A stretch of DNA of 64,000 nt from Anaerolineae bacterium. Lineage in GTDB: Bacteria; Chloroflexota; Anaerolineae; Promineifilales; Promineifilaceae. Under the pieces are notes generated by a model. That model made no database searches, was not told where the DNA came from, and saw nothing but the letters and a program-made list of their open reading frames with translations. Below, piece by piece: positions 44,665 to 52,951 of this stretch. A program made the position numbers and the translations under genes. Position 1 is the first letter of the stretch, and every line of letters starts with the position of its first letter. The stretch lies in assembly GCA_023382655.1 (NCBI GenBank), contig JAHDWK010000002.1, positions 310,001-374,000 on the forward strand. Reading direction: 5' to 3'.

Positions 44665-44913
44665 ATGAATAAACAGAAACTTCTGGAAAAGATTCTATCT
44701 GGCTCAAAAAACGTCCGCTTCAATGATTTTGTGAGGTTGGTTGAGGCGTTTGGTTTTGAGCTGGCGCGGGTAAATGGGAGTCATCATATTTTTGAACACC
44801 CAAACGTTCCAGAAGTCTTGAGTCTACAAAACCACAAAGGACAGGCCAAACCGTACCAAATCCGCCAGTTTCTACAACTGGTTGAGCAGTACAATTTGGA
44901 ACTGGAGGAGTAA
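44665..44913 (+). CDS. hicA: HicA-family toxin (mRNA interferase)
   Basis: The 82-residue protein starts at ATG 44665, with a TTG nine bases upstream as alternative. The double-stranded RNA-binding-like fold is seen in FNDFVRLVEAFGFELARVNGSHHIFEHP; the catalytic His is in GSHHIF, and the end reads KGQAKPYQIRQFLQLVEQYNLEL. HicA toxins cleave mRNA and are silenced by HicB. The toxin gene precedes the antitoxin by 1 bp, the usual order. It contains no octamer and is probably an acquired stabilising module. Confidence 0.88.
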   Translation: MNKQKLLEKILSGSKNVRFNDFVRLVEAFGFELARVNGSHHIFEHPNVPEVLSLQNHKGQAKPYQIRQFLQLVEQYNLELEE

Positions 44914-44914
44914 T

Positions 44915-45157
44915 ATGCGCGATTATTTTATCAGTATCTTTTACTCTGAAGAAGACGGCGGCTATATTGCTGACATTCCCGATTTGCGTTTTTGTTCAGC
45001 CTTTGGGGAAACTCCGGAAGAGGCATTGCGGGAAGTACAACTGGCTAAAGAGGCCTGGCTGGAAGTGGCCCGCGCCAAAGGTAAACCAATTCCCAAGCCA
45101 CAATATCGCCCGGCTATTTATCAGCTGGCGTCCCCATCTGAGTATTCTTTGGCTTGA
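44915..45157 (+). CDS. hicB: HicB-family antitoxin
   Basis: The 80-residue protein starts at ATG 44915; the GGAGGAG at the end of hicA serves as its ribosome site. It has the partial RNase H fold of HicB (FYSEEDGGYIADIPDL, SAFGETPEEALREVQLA). The C-terminus is short and lacks an obvious helix-turn-helix or ribbon-helix-helix DNA-binding domain, so autoregulation may depend on another protein. It pairs with the HicA toxin upstream. Confidence 0.87.
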   Translation: MRDYFISIFYSEEDGGYIADIPDLRFCSAFGETPEEALREVQLAKEAWLEVARAKGKPIPKPQYRPAIYQLASPSEYSLA

Positions 45158-45184
45158 AGGTGGCAACAGAATAGAGGAGATTAC

Positions 45185-46162
45185 ATGACAGCAACGTCTT
45201 TTCATCGTGACGTATTGAAATTGGATGCGGCAGCGGAAGTGAACCGCATTGCAGAGAGTTTGCGGCGGCATATTTTTACCACCCTGAAAAAGCGGGGTGG
45301 GGTAATGGGCATCAGCGGCGGGGTGGATTCGGCCGTGGTGCTGGCGATTGCTGTGCGGGCGTTGGGCGCAGAGCGGCTGGTAACGCTGCTGCTGCCGGAG
45401 ATGGAGTCCAGCCCGGACAGCGCCCGGCTGGCGCGGGTGGTTTGCCGCCAGTTTGGCGTGGAACCGCTTACCGAAGATATGACCGGGGCGCTGTGGGGTT
45501 TTGGCGCGTACCAGCGGCGGGATGAGGCGGTGCGGGCCATTTTCCCGGAGTATGACAGTACCTACAAGCTGAAAATCACGCTGCCGTCCGGCTTGCTGGA
45601 AGGGGGAACGCTGAACTTTTTTAGTGCAACCATTGTCAGCCCAGAGGGGGAAGAGCAGACGAAACGGTTACGGCCGTCGCAACTCCAGCAGATCGTCGCC
45701 GCCACCAATTTCAAGCAGCGCAGCCGGGTGGCCATGCTCTATTACCACGCCGAACTGCGCGACTACGCCATGATCGGTACGCCGCAGCGCAATGAACACG
45801 ACCAGGGTTTCTTCGTCAAATACGGTGATGGGGCCATGGATGTGATGCCCATCGGACACCTGTTTAAGTCGCAAATTTACCAGTTGGCCGAGTACCTGGA
45901 TGTGCCCGAAGAGATTCGCAGCCGCCCACCCACCTCAGATACGTATAGCGCGGGCAGTACACAGGAGGAATTTTTCTTCCGTCTGCCGTTTGAGACGATG
46001 GATTTGATCTGGTATGGGCTGGATCATGGCGTGCCGGCGGAAGTGGTAGCCCAGGAGATGGAGTTGACGGCCGAACAGGTGCAGCGCGTCTACGATGACA
46101 TCACCCGCAAGCGCATGACGACCGAATATTTACGGACACGGCCGTTGGGGGTGGAAGATTGA
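45185..46162 (+). CDS. nadE: NAD synthase-like ATP-pyrophosphatase (NadE, ammonia-type)
   Basis: The 325-residue protein has a GAGGAG site. It has the PP-loop GISGGVDSAVV near residue 43 and the NadE patterns LLLPEMESSPDSA, GTPQRNEHDQGFFVKYGDG and PIGHLFKSQIYQLAEYL. There is no nitrilase-type glutaminase domain, so ammonia must come from elsewhere. It may be the cell's NAD synthase or, as seen for NadE/AsnB relatives in glycan loci, an amide-forming enzyme of the cluster. Its place between an asparagine synthase and an acyltransferase favours the second view only weakly. SRPPTSDTYSAGSTQEEFFFR in the deamido-NAD region matches NadE. Confidence 0.82.
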   Translation: MTATSFHRDVLKLDAAAEVNRIAESLRRHIFTTLKKRGGVMGISGGVDSAVVLAIAVRALGAERLVTLLLPEMESSPDSARLARVVCRQFGVEPLTEDMTGALWGFGAYQRRDEAVRAIFPEYDSTYKLKITLPSGLLEGGTLNFFSATIVSPEGEEQTKRLRPSQLQQIVAATNFKQRSRVAMLYYHAELRDYAMIGTPQRNEHDQGFFVKYGDGAMDVMPIGHLFKSQIYQLAEYLDVPEEIRSRPPTSDTYSAGSTQEEFFFRLPFETMDLIWYGLDHGVPAEVVAQEMELTAEQVQRVYDDITRKRMTTEYLRTRPLGVED

Positions 46163-46163
46163 A

Positions 46164-46195
46164 CGTAATCGGTAATCCGTAATCGGTTATCGGTA
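46164..46195. repeat. Heptamer repeat block E
   Basis: Four to five TAATCGG-class units (GTAATCGGTAATCCGTAATCGG...) start 1 bp after the NadE stop and end 16 bp before the acyltransferase ATG. It leaves only AACTTTGGGAG as ribosome site. Confidence 0.85.
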
Positions 46196-46210
46196 CTTTG
46201 GGAGTAGTGT

Positions 46211-47239
46211 ATGAATCGTCAGTATGGGGCGTTAAGTGGGATCGCCATTGTTCTCATTGTCCTCAACCACACCATCACCGCCGGTGATACCTTCGCCCCG
46301 GTTCAAGGGTGGGTGCGCCAGGTTCTTACCGTTTTGCAGGCATTGGGTGCCTTTGCCGTGCCCACCTTTCTCTTCATTTCCGGCGCGTTTGTGGCTTATG
46401 CCGCACGGGGCAAGTCGGTCTTGTCCCTCAAGTTCATCTGGGCCAGCGTCAAGCACATTTTGTGGCCTTACCTGATCTGGACGGTGATCTTTTACGTGGT
46501 GTTGTTCTTCACCCGTGACCGGCAGCATAGCGTGGGTGAATATCTGCACTTTTTTCTGACCGGCGAGCCGTACCACTTTGTGCCGCTGCTGCTCTTCTTT
46601 TATCTCATTTCGCCCCTCCTGGTCATTGTCGGCCAACGCTTTGGCTGGCTGTTGCTGCTGCTCATTGGCCTTTACCAGCTATTCCTGATAGCTATCCTGC
46701 ATCCGCAGGTGTTTGGCATCAACCCGCCCGGCTGGACGTGGTGGCTGACGCCGCCCGTGTTGCGCAATACCATGGCCGATTGGGCCATTTATTTCCCGAT
46801 GGGGCTGATTTTTAGTATGCACAACACGGCCGTGAAACCCCGTTTACAGCGTCTGAAATGGATCAGTCTGACGGCCGTGCTGCTCTTGTTTGCGGTGGGC
46901 ATTTTGAATGCGTTTGGTTTGCTGGCGGCGCCCTGGGCGCGCTTTTTTGCGCCGGTACCGCTCATGCTGCTGCTGCCGATTATCAGCCGTAATGCCATTC
47001 CCCAGGTGGGCTGGTTTGAACAGGTGGGGCGGCGCAGTTATGGCATTTATCTGACCCATTTTATTGTGCTGGAGCTGGTGTTGTTTACCATCCGGCAATT
47101 GGCGTCGGGACTGTTTGCCTGGCCAGTGTTGATTTACCCGTTGCTGTTTGTGGCTGCTTTGTTCGTGCCGTTGTGGGTGATGGAATGGGCGGCCAAACGG
47201 CCGTCTACCCGCAAGGTGTATCGCTACGTTTTTGGCTAA
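46211..47239 (+). CDS. Membrane acyltransferase, acyltransferase-3 family (copy 3)
   Basis: The 342-residue protein has about ten helices. Catalytic His is in IVLIVLNHTITAG. It shares the framework of the other two copies (LFISGAFVAYAARGK, YHFVPLLLFFYLISPLLV) and ends STRKVYRYVFG, parallel to YYKYIFG in both. It is shorter and more divergent. It may use the acyl or aminoacyl group on the carrier at 40428. A GGGAG ribosome site lies 7 bp upstream. Confidence 0.83.
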   Translation: MNRQYGALSGIAIVLIVLNHTITAGDTFAPVQGWVRQVLTVLQALGAFAVPTFLFISGAFVAYAARGKSVLSLKFIWASVKHILWPYLIWTVIFYVVLFFTRDRQHSVGEYLHFFLTGEPYHFVPLLLFFYLISPLLVIVGQRFGWLLLLLIGLYQLFLIAILHPQVFGINPPGWTWWLTPPVLRNTMADWAIYFPMGLIFSMHNTAVKPRLQRLKWISLTAVLLLFAVGILNAFGLLAAPWARFFAPVPLMLLLPIISRNAIPQVGWFEQVGRRSYGIYLTHFIVLELVLFTIRQLASGLFAWPVLIYPLLFVAALFVPLWVMEWAAKRPSTRKVYRYVFG

Positions 47240-47240
47240 G

Positions 47241-48092
47241 ATGCTCAAACCTGGCTACATCAAGTATCGCACGATCCAATACTTGCGTTATGCCGCGCTG
47301 GAAAAGCGGTGGTCGGGACAGGCCGATTACACCCGGTTTATCCTGTTGGGACGGTCGCGGGTGGGGTCGAATATGCTGCGCGGTCTGCTCAATGCCCACA
47401 GCCAGATAGTCACGTTTGGCGAGATTTTCCAGAACAAAAATGAGATTGGTTGGGCGATGGAGGGGTTTCCGACCAACGGCCGTACCCGACAACAATTCCT
47501 GTACCAGCCCATCCAGCTTTTAGAGCAAAAGTTGTGGCGCAATTATCCAGAGGAAATTAGCGCCGTGGGCTTCAAAATTTTCTATTACCATGCCCGTGAT
47601 ACGGCGTGGACGGCCGTGTGGGAACATTTGCGCCAGGACAAGGATTTACGGATTTTGCACCTGAAGCGGCGCAATTTGCTGGAAGTTCACCTCTCGCGCC
47701 AGCGGGCGATGGTTTCTGCCGAATGGGTCAATACCGGCAGTGGCGCGGCCAAAGTGGGTGCGGTGGCGCTGGATTATGCCCAATGTCTGGCCGATTTTGA
47801 GCAAACCCGCGCCTGGGAAAGGGAAGCTGAAACCTTTTTCGGCGACCATCCTTATCTGGAACTGGTTTATGAAGAGTTGGCGGCGAACACGGAAGACGAA
47901 ATGCGCCGGGTGCAAGAATTGTTGGGCGTGGCCTATGAAGCCGTGCAGCCACAAACGCATAAACAACGGCAACGGCCGTTGGCCGACGCCATTACCAATT
48001 TCCACGAATTAAAAGCGCAATTTGCCGGGTCGCCCTGGGAATCGTTTTTTGAGGAAGAGACATCCGATTTCTTCGAGAAATCGGATGCCTGA
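47241..48092 (+). CDS. Stf0-like sulfotransferase
   Basis: The start is ATG 47241, just after the acyltransferase stop (47237-47239). The protein has 283 residues. TRFILLGRSRVGSNMLRGLLNAH forms the 5'-phosphosulfate loop, FGEIF follows, and LRILHLKRRNLLEVHLSRQRA is the 3'-phosphate site. LVYEELAANTEDEMRRVQELLG is the conserved late block. It would sulfate a glycan hydroxyl with PAPS. It is clearly different from the shorter enzyme at 16057, so two sulfation sites are possible. Confidence 0.84.
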   Translation: MLKPGYIKYRTIQYLRYAALEKRWSGQADYTRFILLGRSRVGSNMLRGLLNAHSQIVTFGEIFQNKNEIGWAMEGFPTNGRTRQQFLYQPIQLLEQKLWRNYPEEISAVGFKIFYYHARDTAWTAVWEHLRQDKDLRILHLKRRNLLEVHLSRQRAMVSAEWVNTGSGAAKVGAVALDYAQCLADFEQTRAWEREAETFFGDHPYLELVYEELAANTEDEMRRVQELLGVAYEAVQPQTHKQRQRPLADAITNFHELKAQFAGSPWESFFEEETSDFFEKSDA

Positions 48093-48098
48093 AAGTAT

Positions 48099-49004
48099 AT
48101 GAAACTCTCCATCGTCATTGTCAGTTGGAATACGGCCGACATCCTGGCGCAATGCCTGGATTCGGTATTTGCCCATGCCCCGGATGCGCCGTTTGAAGTG
48201 TGGGTGGTGGATAATGCCTCCACCGATGGTTCCCCGGCGATGGCGCAGCAGCGTTTCCCCCAGGTCAGGCTGCTGCAAAACGAGACGAACCCCGGTTTTG
48301 CCACCGCCAACAACCAGGCGATGCGCCAATGTGCCGGCGATTATGTGCTGCTGCTGAACCCGGATACCATTGTGTATGCCGGGGCGCTGCCAACGCTGGT
48401 GCAATTTTTAGATAACAACCCGCAGGCGGGCGCATGTGGGGCACGGCTGCTCAATGCCGATGGCTCATTACAGTTATCTTGTTACCCCACCCCCACACTG
48501 GAGCGGGAACTGCTGCGCATGTTTCATCTGGACGGGCGTGTCCGTTACCACATGGATAGCTGGGATACCAACACACCCCGCCAGGTGGAGGCACTGTTGG
48601 GGGCCTGCATCATGGCCCGGCGGCACATTTTGGAAACGATTGGCCTGATGGACGAGAGCTACTTCATGTTTTCCGAAGAGATTGACCTGTGTTACCGCAT
48701 CAGCCAGGCGGGTTGGGGCATTTTCTGGGTACCCCAGGCACAAATTGTGCATCTGGGCGGGCAGAGTACACGGCAGGTACAAACAGAGATGTTTTTGCGG
48801 CTGTATGAGGGCAAGCTCCGGTATATGCGGAAACATTACGGCCGTGTCACGGCCGTCTTATACAAACTCTTGTTGCTCATGGCTTCCCTGACGCGCCTGC
48901 TCATTGCCCCCATTGCCTGGCTGGAGCGCCCGCCCCAGCGGGATGACCATCTGGCCTTAGCCGGGCGCTATTGGCAATTGGTGAAGGAACTGCCTGGTTA
49001 TTAA
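48099..49004 (+). CDS. Glycosyltransferase family 2 (rhamnosyltransferase-like)
   Basis: The protein has 301 residues. Motifs are MKLSIVIVSWNTADILAQCL, VDNASTDGSP near 37, NPGFATANNQAM, LLNPDT as metal site near 86, LLGACIMARR, and MFSEEIDLCYRISQAGW near 190. It is in the same GT2 branch as the enzyme at 35123. After the catalytic domain, LYKLLLLMASLTRLLIAPIAWL may touch the membrane. It starts 6 bp after the sulfotransferase, so the two are coupled. Confidence 0.86.
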   Translation: MKLSIVIVSWNTADILAQCLDSVFAHAPDAPFEVWVVDNASTDGSPAMAQQRFPQVRLLQNETNPGFATANNQAMRQCAGDYVLLLNPDTIVYAGALPTLVQFLDNNPQAGACGARLLNADGSLQLSCYPTPTLERELLRMFHLDGRVRYHMDSWDTNTPRQVEALLGACIMARRHILETIGLMDESYFMFSEEIDLCYRISQAGWGIFWVPQAQIVHLGGQSTRQVQTEMFLRLYEGKLRYMRKHYGRVTAVLYKLLLLMASLTRLLIAPIAWLERPPQRDDHLALAGRYWQLVKELPGY

Positions 49005-49005
49005 G

Positions 49006-49073
49006 ACGGTAATCGGTAATCAGTTATCGGTCATCAGTGACCGATTACCGATTACCGATTACCGATTACCGAT
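49006..49073. repeat. Heptamer repeat block D
   Basis: GGTAATC units (49006-49030), a short spacer ATCAGTGA, then four CCGATTA units reaching the ATG of the next gene (ATTACCGATGAAA). As in block A the last unit merges with the start codon. Confidence 0.9.
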
Positions 49074-50283
49074 GAAAATACTCTACCTCTCCCAACTCAT
49101 CCCCTACCCCCCCGACGCCGGGCCAAAGGTGCGCATTTACCACGTGCTGGAATATCTGACGCAGGCGGGGCATGAGGTGACGCTGGTGGCCTTTTGCCGG
49201 GAAAGTGATAAACCGGCGCACATTGATCATATGCGCCAACTGTGCCACGAATTGCACACCGTGTTGATGCGCCGGTCGCGGGTGAAGGATGTGTGGTATC
49301 TGGGCACAAGTTTGCTGCGGCGACGGCCGTTTCTCATTACCCGCGATACGGTGGATGACATGCATCAGTTGATTAAAACGTTGGTGCAGCAAAATGACTT
49401 TGATGCGGTTCATGCCGACCAGTTGTGGATGGCCCAATATGCGCTGACGGCGAAGCAAGAGAAACCGGCGTTGACGGCCGTGCTTGACCAACACAACGCC
49501 ACTTACCTCATCCCCCAACGGCTGGCCGACAGCGCCGGGAATCCCCTGTTGAAGCAAATCCTCAAACAAGAATCGCGCCACATGGCCCAGTTTGAAGTGG
49601 CGATGTGTCGCCAGTTTGACCGGGTGGTGTGGGTGACGGCTGATGATAAGGTGGCTGTAGCTGCCGCAGCGGGAAAGGTCGCCGGGCAAATTACCGGCCC
49701 GGTCATCCCCATTTGTGCCGACCCGGAAGCAAAACCGGCGGTGGCGCGGGCGGCAGATGCGCGGCGGGTGACGTTTTTGGGCGGGCTGCATTGGCCGCCG
49801 AATGCGGCGGGCGTGGTCTGGTTTGCCCGCGAGGTGTGGCCGCTCATTCACCGGGCGGCGCCGGAAGCGTTGTTTACCGTCATTGGCAAAGAACCACCGG
49901 CCGAACTGCAAACGCTCAATCTGCCTAATCTGGATGTGACGGGGTATGTGGACGATGTGACGCCATTGTTGCAGGAGACGGCCGTGTTCATTGTACCGCT
50001 TCATGCCGGTGGCGGGATGCGCGTAAAAATTGTGGATGGCTGGTCGTGGGCGCTGCCCATCGTCAGCACGACTATTGGCGCGGAGGGGATTGAGTATGGG
50101 GACGGCCGTGACATTGTGATCGCGGATACGGACCCTGATTTTGCCCAGGCGGTCATTCGCCTGCTGCAAGAGCCGGAACAGGCGGCGCAGTTGGGGCAGC
50201 ATGGCCGGGCCACCCTGGAAGCCCGGTATGATTGGCGCAAAACCTACCGGCAGTGGGACGAAATTTACCCAAGAGAGGTGTGA
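49072..50283 (+). CDS. Glycosyltransferase family 4
   Basis: The 403-residue protein starts with MKILYLSQLIPYPPDAGPK directly after a heptamer repeat and has no classical ribosome site. The donor half holds VTFLGGLHWPPNAAGVVWFA, VTGYVDDVTPLL and PLHAGGGMRVKIVDGWSWALP, in which the EX7E position reads K-V-D instead of an EAMA motif. It overlaps the next gene by one base (TGATG). It belongs to the same subgroup as 36034 and 51595. Confidence 0.86.
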   Translation: MKILYLSQLIPYPPDAGPKVRIYHVLEYLTQAGHEVTLVAFCRESDKPAHIDHMRQLCHELHTVLMRRSRVKDVWYLGTSLLRRRPFLITRDTVDDMHQLIKTLVQQNDFDAVHADQLWMAQYALTAKQEKPALTAVLDQHNATYLIPQRLADSAGNPLLKQILKQESRHMAQFEVAMCRQFDRVVWVTADDKVAVAAAAGKVAGQITGPVIPICADPEAKPAVARAADARRVTFLGGLHWPPNAAGVVWFAREVWPLIHRAAPEALFTVIGKEPPAELQTLNLPNLDVTGYVDDVTPLLQETAVFIVPLHAGGGMRVKIVDGWSWALPIVSTTIGAEGIEYGDGRDIVIADTDPDFAQAVIRLLQEPEQAAQLGQHGRATLEARYDWRKTYRQWDEIYPREV

Positions 50284-51590
50284 TGCAGAAGATTCAACCA
50301 AAACAGGTATTGTGGATCGTGTTGGGCGTGTCGGTTTTGTTGCGGCTGGCAGCGGCCGTGTATTTGGGCAATGAAGTGGTGATTTTGCCGGGCACAACCG
50401 ACCAGTTATCTTACCACAACCTGGGGCTGCGCCTGGTAGCGGGGCATGGTTTTACATTTGGTGAACCCTGGTGGCCCCTGACCCGGCCAGATGAACCAAC
50501 AGCGCATTGGAGCTTTTTGTATTCGCTGTATGTGGCATTGGTTTATCAGATTTTCGGGCCAAATCCGGTGGTGGCGCGGTTGATTCAGGTGGTGGCGGTG
50601 GGGATTTTGCAGCCGTATCTGGCATATTTGATGGGGCGGCGTTTGTTTAATGAATGGTCAGGGGTGGCGGCGGCAGGGCTGACGGCCGTGTATTTTTATT
50701 TCATTTACTACGGGGCGACGTTGATGACCGAGCCGTTTTATATCACCGCTATTCTGGCCTCGTTATACGTCACCATCTTGATGGCTGCGCCTGAGGGCAA
50801 ACATCAACTCCGTTGGGGTTTGTTATTGGGTTTGTTGCTGGGGATTACGGTGCTGCTGCGGCAGTTGTATATGTTGTTTGTGCCGTTTCAAATCCTGTGG
50901 TTGTGGTGGGCGCGGTATAAAGGACACGGCCGTGTGCCCTGGGCGCAGACAATCGTGGCCGGTCTGGTGGTGGTGATGATGATTTTGCCCTTCACCTGGT
51001 ATAACTATGTGCGGTTTGACCGTTTTGTGCTGCTCAATACCAATGCCGGTTATGCCTTTTATCTGGGCAACCACCCCATTTATGGCACACGCTTTATCCC
51101 CATTCTGGATAATTATATGCCCTTGATACCCGACGATTTGCCGGTGCGGGAGATGGATGAGGCGGCGCTGGATCAGGAATTTTTGAAACGGGGTATTGGC
51201 TTTATAACCGATGATCCCGCCCGGTACATTTTGCTTTCGCTCAGCCGGACGCCCGTTTATTTCACGTTTTGGCCCACATCTGACTCTGATACGGTGAGTA
51301 ATCTGGCGCGAATAGGCAGTTTTGGCCTGATGCTGCCGTTCATGTTGTATGGGGTTGTGTTGGCGCTGCGCCGCCAGTGGGGGTGGTCATTGTTACAGCA
51401 GCCGCTCTTTCTACTTTTGCTGTTCTGTCTGGTTTACACCAGCGTCCACCTGCTGACCTGGGCGCTGATTCGCTACCGGCTGCCGGTGGATGCGGTGTTG
51501 CTGGTTTTTGCCGGGTATGGACTGGTGGATTTGGCGGAACGGCTGCTGCCCCGGTTTTTGCCCCGTCTGGCAGCGCGATTGGCGGGGTAA
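50283..51590 (+). CDS. GT-C membrane glycosyltransferase (GT39/GT83-like)
   Basis: The start is ATG 50283, overlapping the previous stop. The 435-residue protein has ten or so membrane helices. In the first periplasmic loop TTDQLSYHNLGLRLVAGHG carries the Asp of GT-C enzymes, and MTEPFYITAILASLY contains the second acidic site. It would take a sugar from a polyprenyl phosphate donor, possibly one made by the DPM1-like enzyme at 14093, and transfer it outside the membrane. It is distantly related to the protein at 12558. Confidence 0.83.
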   Translation: MQKIQPKQVLWIVLGVSVLLRLAAAVYLGNEVVILPGTTDQLSYHNLGLRLVAGHGFTFGEPWWPLTRPDEPTAHWSFLYSLYVALVYQIFGPNPVVARLIQVVAVGILQPYLAYLMGRRLFNEWSGVAAAGLTAVYFYFIYYGATLMTEPFYITAILASLYVTILMAAPEGKHQLRWGLLLGLLLGITVLLRQLYMLFVPFQILWLWWARYKGHGRVPWAQTIVAGLVVVMMILPFTWYNYVRFDRFVLLNTNAGYAFYLGNHPIYGTRFIPILDNYMPLIPDDLPVREMDEAALDQEFLKRGIGFITDDPARYILLSLSRTPVYFTFWPTSDSDTVSNLARIGSFGLMLPFMLYGVVLALRRQWGWSLLQQPLFLLLLFCLVYTSVHLLTWALIRYRLPVDAVLLVFAGYGLVDLAERLLPRFLPRLAARLAG

Positions 51591-51594
51591 GGCG

Positions 51595-52800
51595 ATGCGT
51601 ATTTTGTTTGTGGTGCCGTATGTGCCTAATTTGATCCGGGTACGGCCGTATAACCTGATTCGTTACCTGGCAAAATTGGGACACGAAGTGACCGTCGTGA
51701 CGCTGCAAAGCAGCCCGGCGGAAGCAGATGATGTGGCCCGGCTGGCAAAAGAGTGTCACCGGGTATTGGCGTTTGACCTGCCGCGTTGGCGGTCGTTTTG
51801 GAACTGTTTGCGGGTGTTGCCTTCGTCACGGCCGTTGCAAAGTGTCTATTGCTGGCAGCCGCAGATGGCGAACGAGTTAGCCGCGTTAGTGGGCGCAGAC
51901 ACCCCCTTTGATGTGGTTCATGTGGAGCATTTGCGGGGCGTGAAGTATGGGCTGGCGCTGCGGGAGTTACATTCGGCCGTGCCCGTCGTGTGGGACAGCG
52001 TGGATTGCATCAGCTTTCTCTTTGAGCAGGCGGCCGACCAGACAAAAAGTGGCTTTGGTCGCTTTATCACCCGGCTAGATTTGAACCGCACGCGCCGCTA
52101 TGAAGGGGAAGTGGTGAGTCAATTTGACCGGGTGCTGGTGACATCTCCGGCTGATCGTGAGGCGTTTATGGGGTTACGGCCGTCTGGTTTGCCCAAACCG
52201 CCCATCACCGTGCTGCCCAACGGTGTGGACCTGGACACTTTCAAACCCGATCCATCGGTGGTGCGTGAGCCAGCGACCATCGTGGTTAGCGGCAAGATGA
52301 GCTACCATGCCAACGTCACGATGGTATTGTATCTGGCGGAGCAGGTAATGCCTTTGGTCTGGGCACAGCGGCCAGAGGCGCGGCTGCTGGTGGTGGGTAA
52401 AGACCCTTCACCGGCCATACAGAAATTGGCAACAAATCCCCAAGTTGTGGTGACGGGCACAGTGCCGACTGTCACCCCTTATCTTCAGCAGGCAACGCTG
52501 GCGGTCGCCCCTATTCCTTACGGCGCCGGTATCCAGAATAAGGTGTTGGAGGCGATGGCCTGCGGGACGCCGGTTGTGGTATCTCCACAGGCAGCTAAGG
52601 CGCTGACGGCCGTGCCGCAGCAAGATTTCCTCATGGGAGAGACCCCTACCGCCTTTGCCGCTCAAATCATCTCTCTCCTGAGCAACGGGCCATACTGCCA
52701 GCAGATTGGTGACCAGGGATACCAGTTTGTCAGAATGCACCACGACTGGCATCAAATCGCTTACCAACTGGTGGATATTTACCAGTCGCTACAAGCATAA
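51595..52800 (+). CDS. Glycosyltransferase family 4
   Basis: The start is ATG 51595, 4 bp after the upstream stop; the longer frame from 51490 is rejected. The 401-residue protein opens MRILFVVPYVPNLIRVRPYN. It has VVWDSVDCISFLFEQA, LPNGVDLDTFKP, IVVSGKMSYHANVTMVLYLAEQV and APIPYGAGIQNKVLEAMACGTPVV with the EX7E pair. This is the GT4 subgroup with IVFSGxMxYxPN motifs. It closes the second glycosyltransferase run. Confidence 0.87.
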   Translation: MRILFVVPYVPNLIRVRPYNLIRYLAKLGHEVTVVTLQSSPAEADDVARLAKECHRVLAFDLPRWRSFWNCLRVLPSSRPLQSVYCWQPQMANELAALVGADTPFDVVHVEHLRGVKYGLALRELHSAVPVVWDSVDCISFLFEQAADQTKSGFGRFITRLDLNRTRRYEGEVVSQFDRVLVTSPADREAFMGLRPSGLPKPPITVLPNGVDLDTFKPDPSVVREPATIVVSGKMSYHANVTMVLYLAEQVMPLVWAQRPEARLLVVGKDPSPAIQKLATNPQVVVTGTVPTVTPYLQQATLAVAPIPYGAGIQNKVLEAMACGTPVVVSPQAAKALTAVPQQDFLMGETPTAFAAQIISLLSNGPYCQQIGDQGYQFVRMHHDWHQIAYQLVDIYQSLQA

Positions 52801-52951
52801 TCCTCTACTTTGTTTCCTGGAATGTGCCTCTTCCCCCATTAGTTTTATAGCCCTGTTTGTAAGTTTGATCTTAATATTATGGTACTAGAGTGCTACCAGT
52901 GAATGAAGATTTATCAGGCATCATTGTGTGTATTTTTCGGAGGAGCGAGCT

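Noticed and set aside
49066..50397. Long minus-strand frame opposite the GT4 gene at 49072
   Set aside because: It is Arg/His/Pro-rich without recognisable motifs and lies wholly antisense to a clear glycosyltransferase gene; the bias of GC-rich codons explains it.
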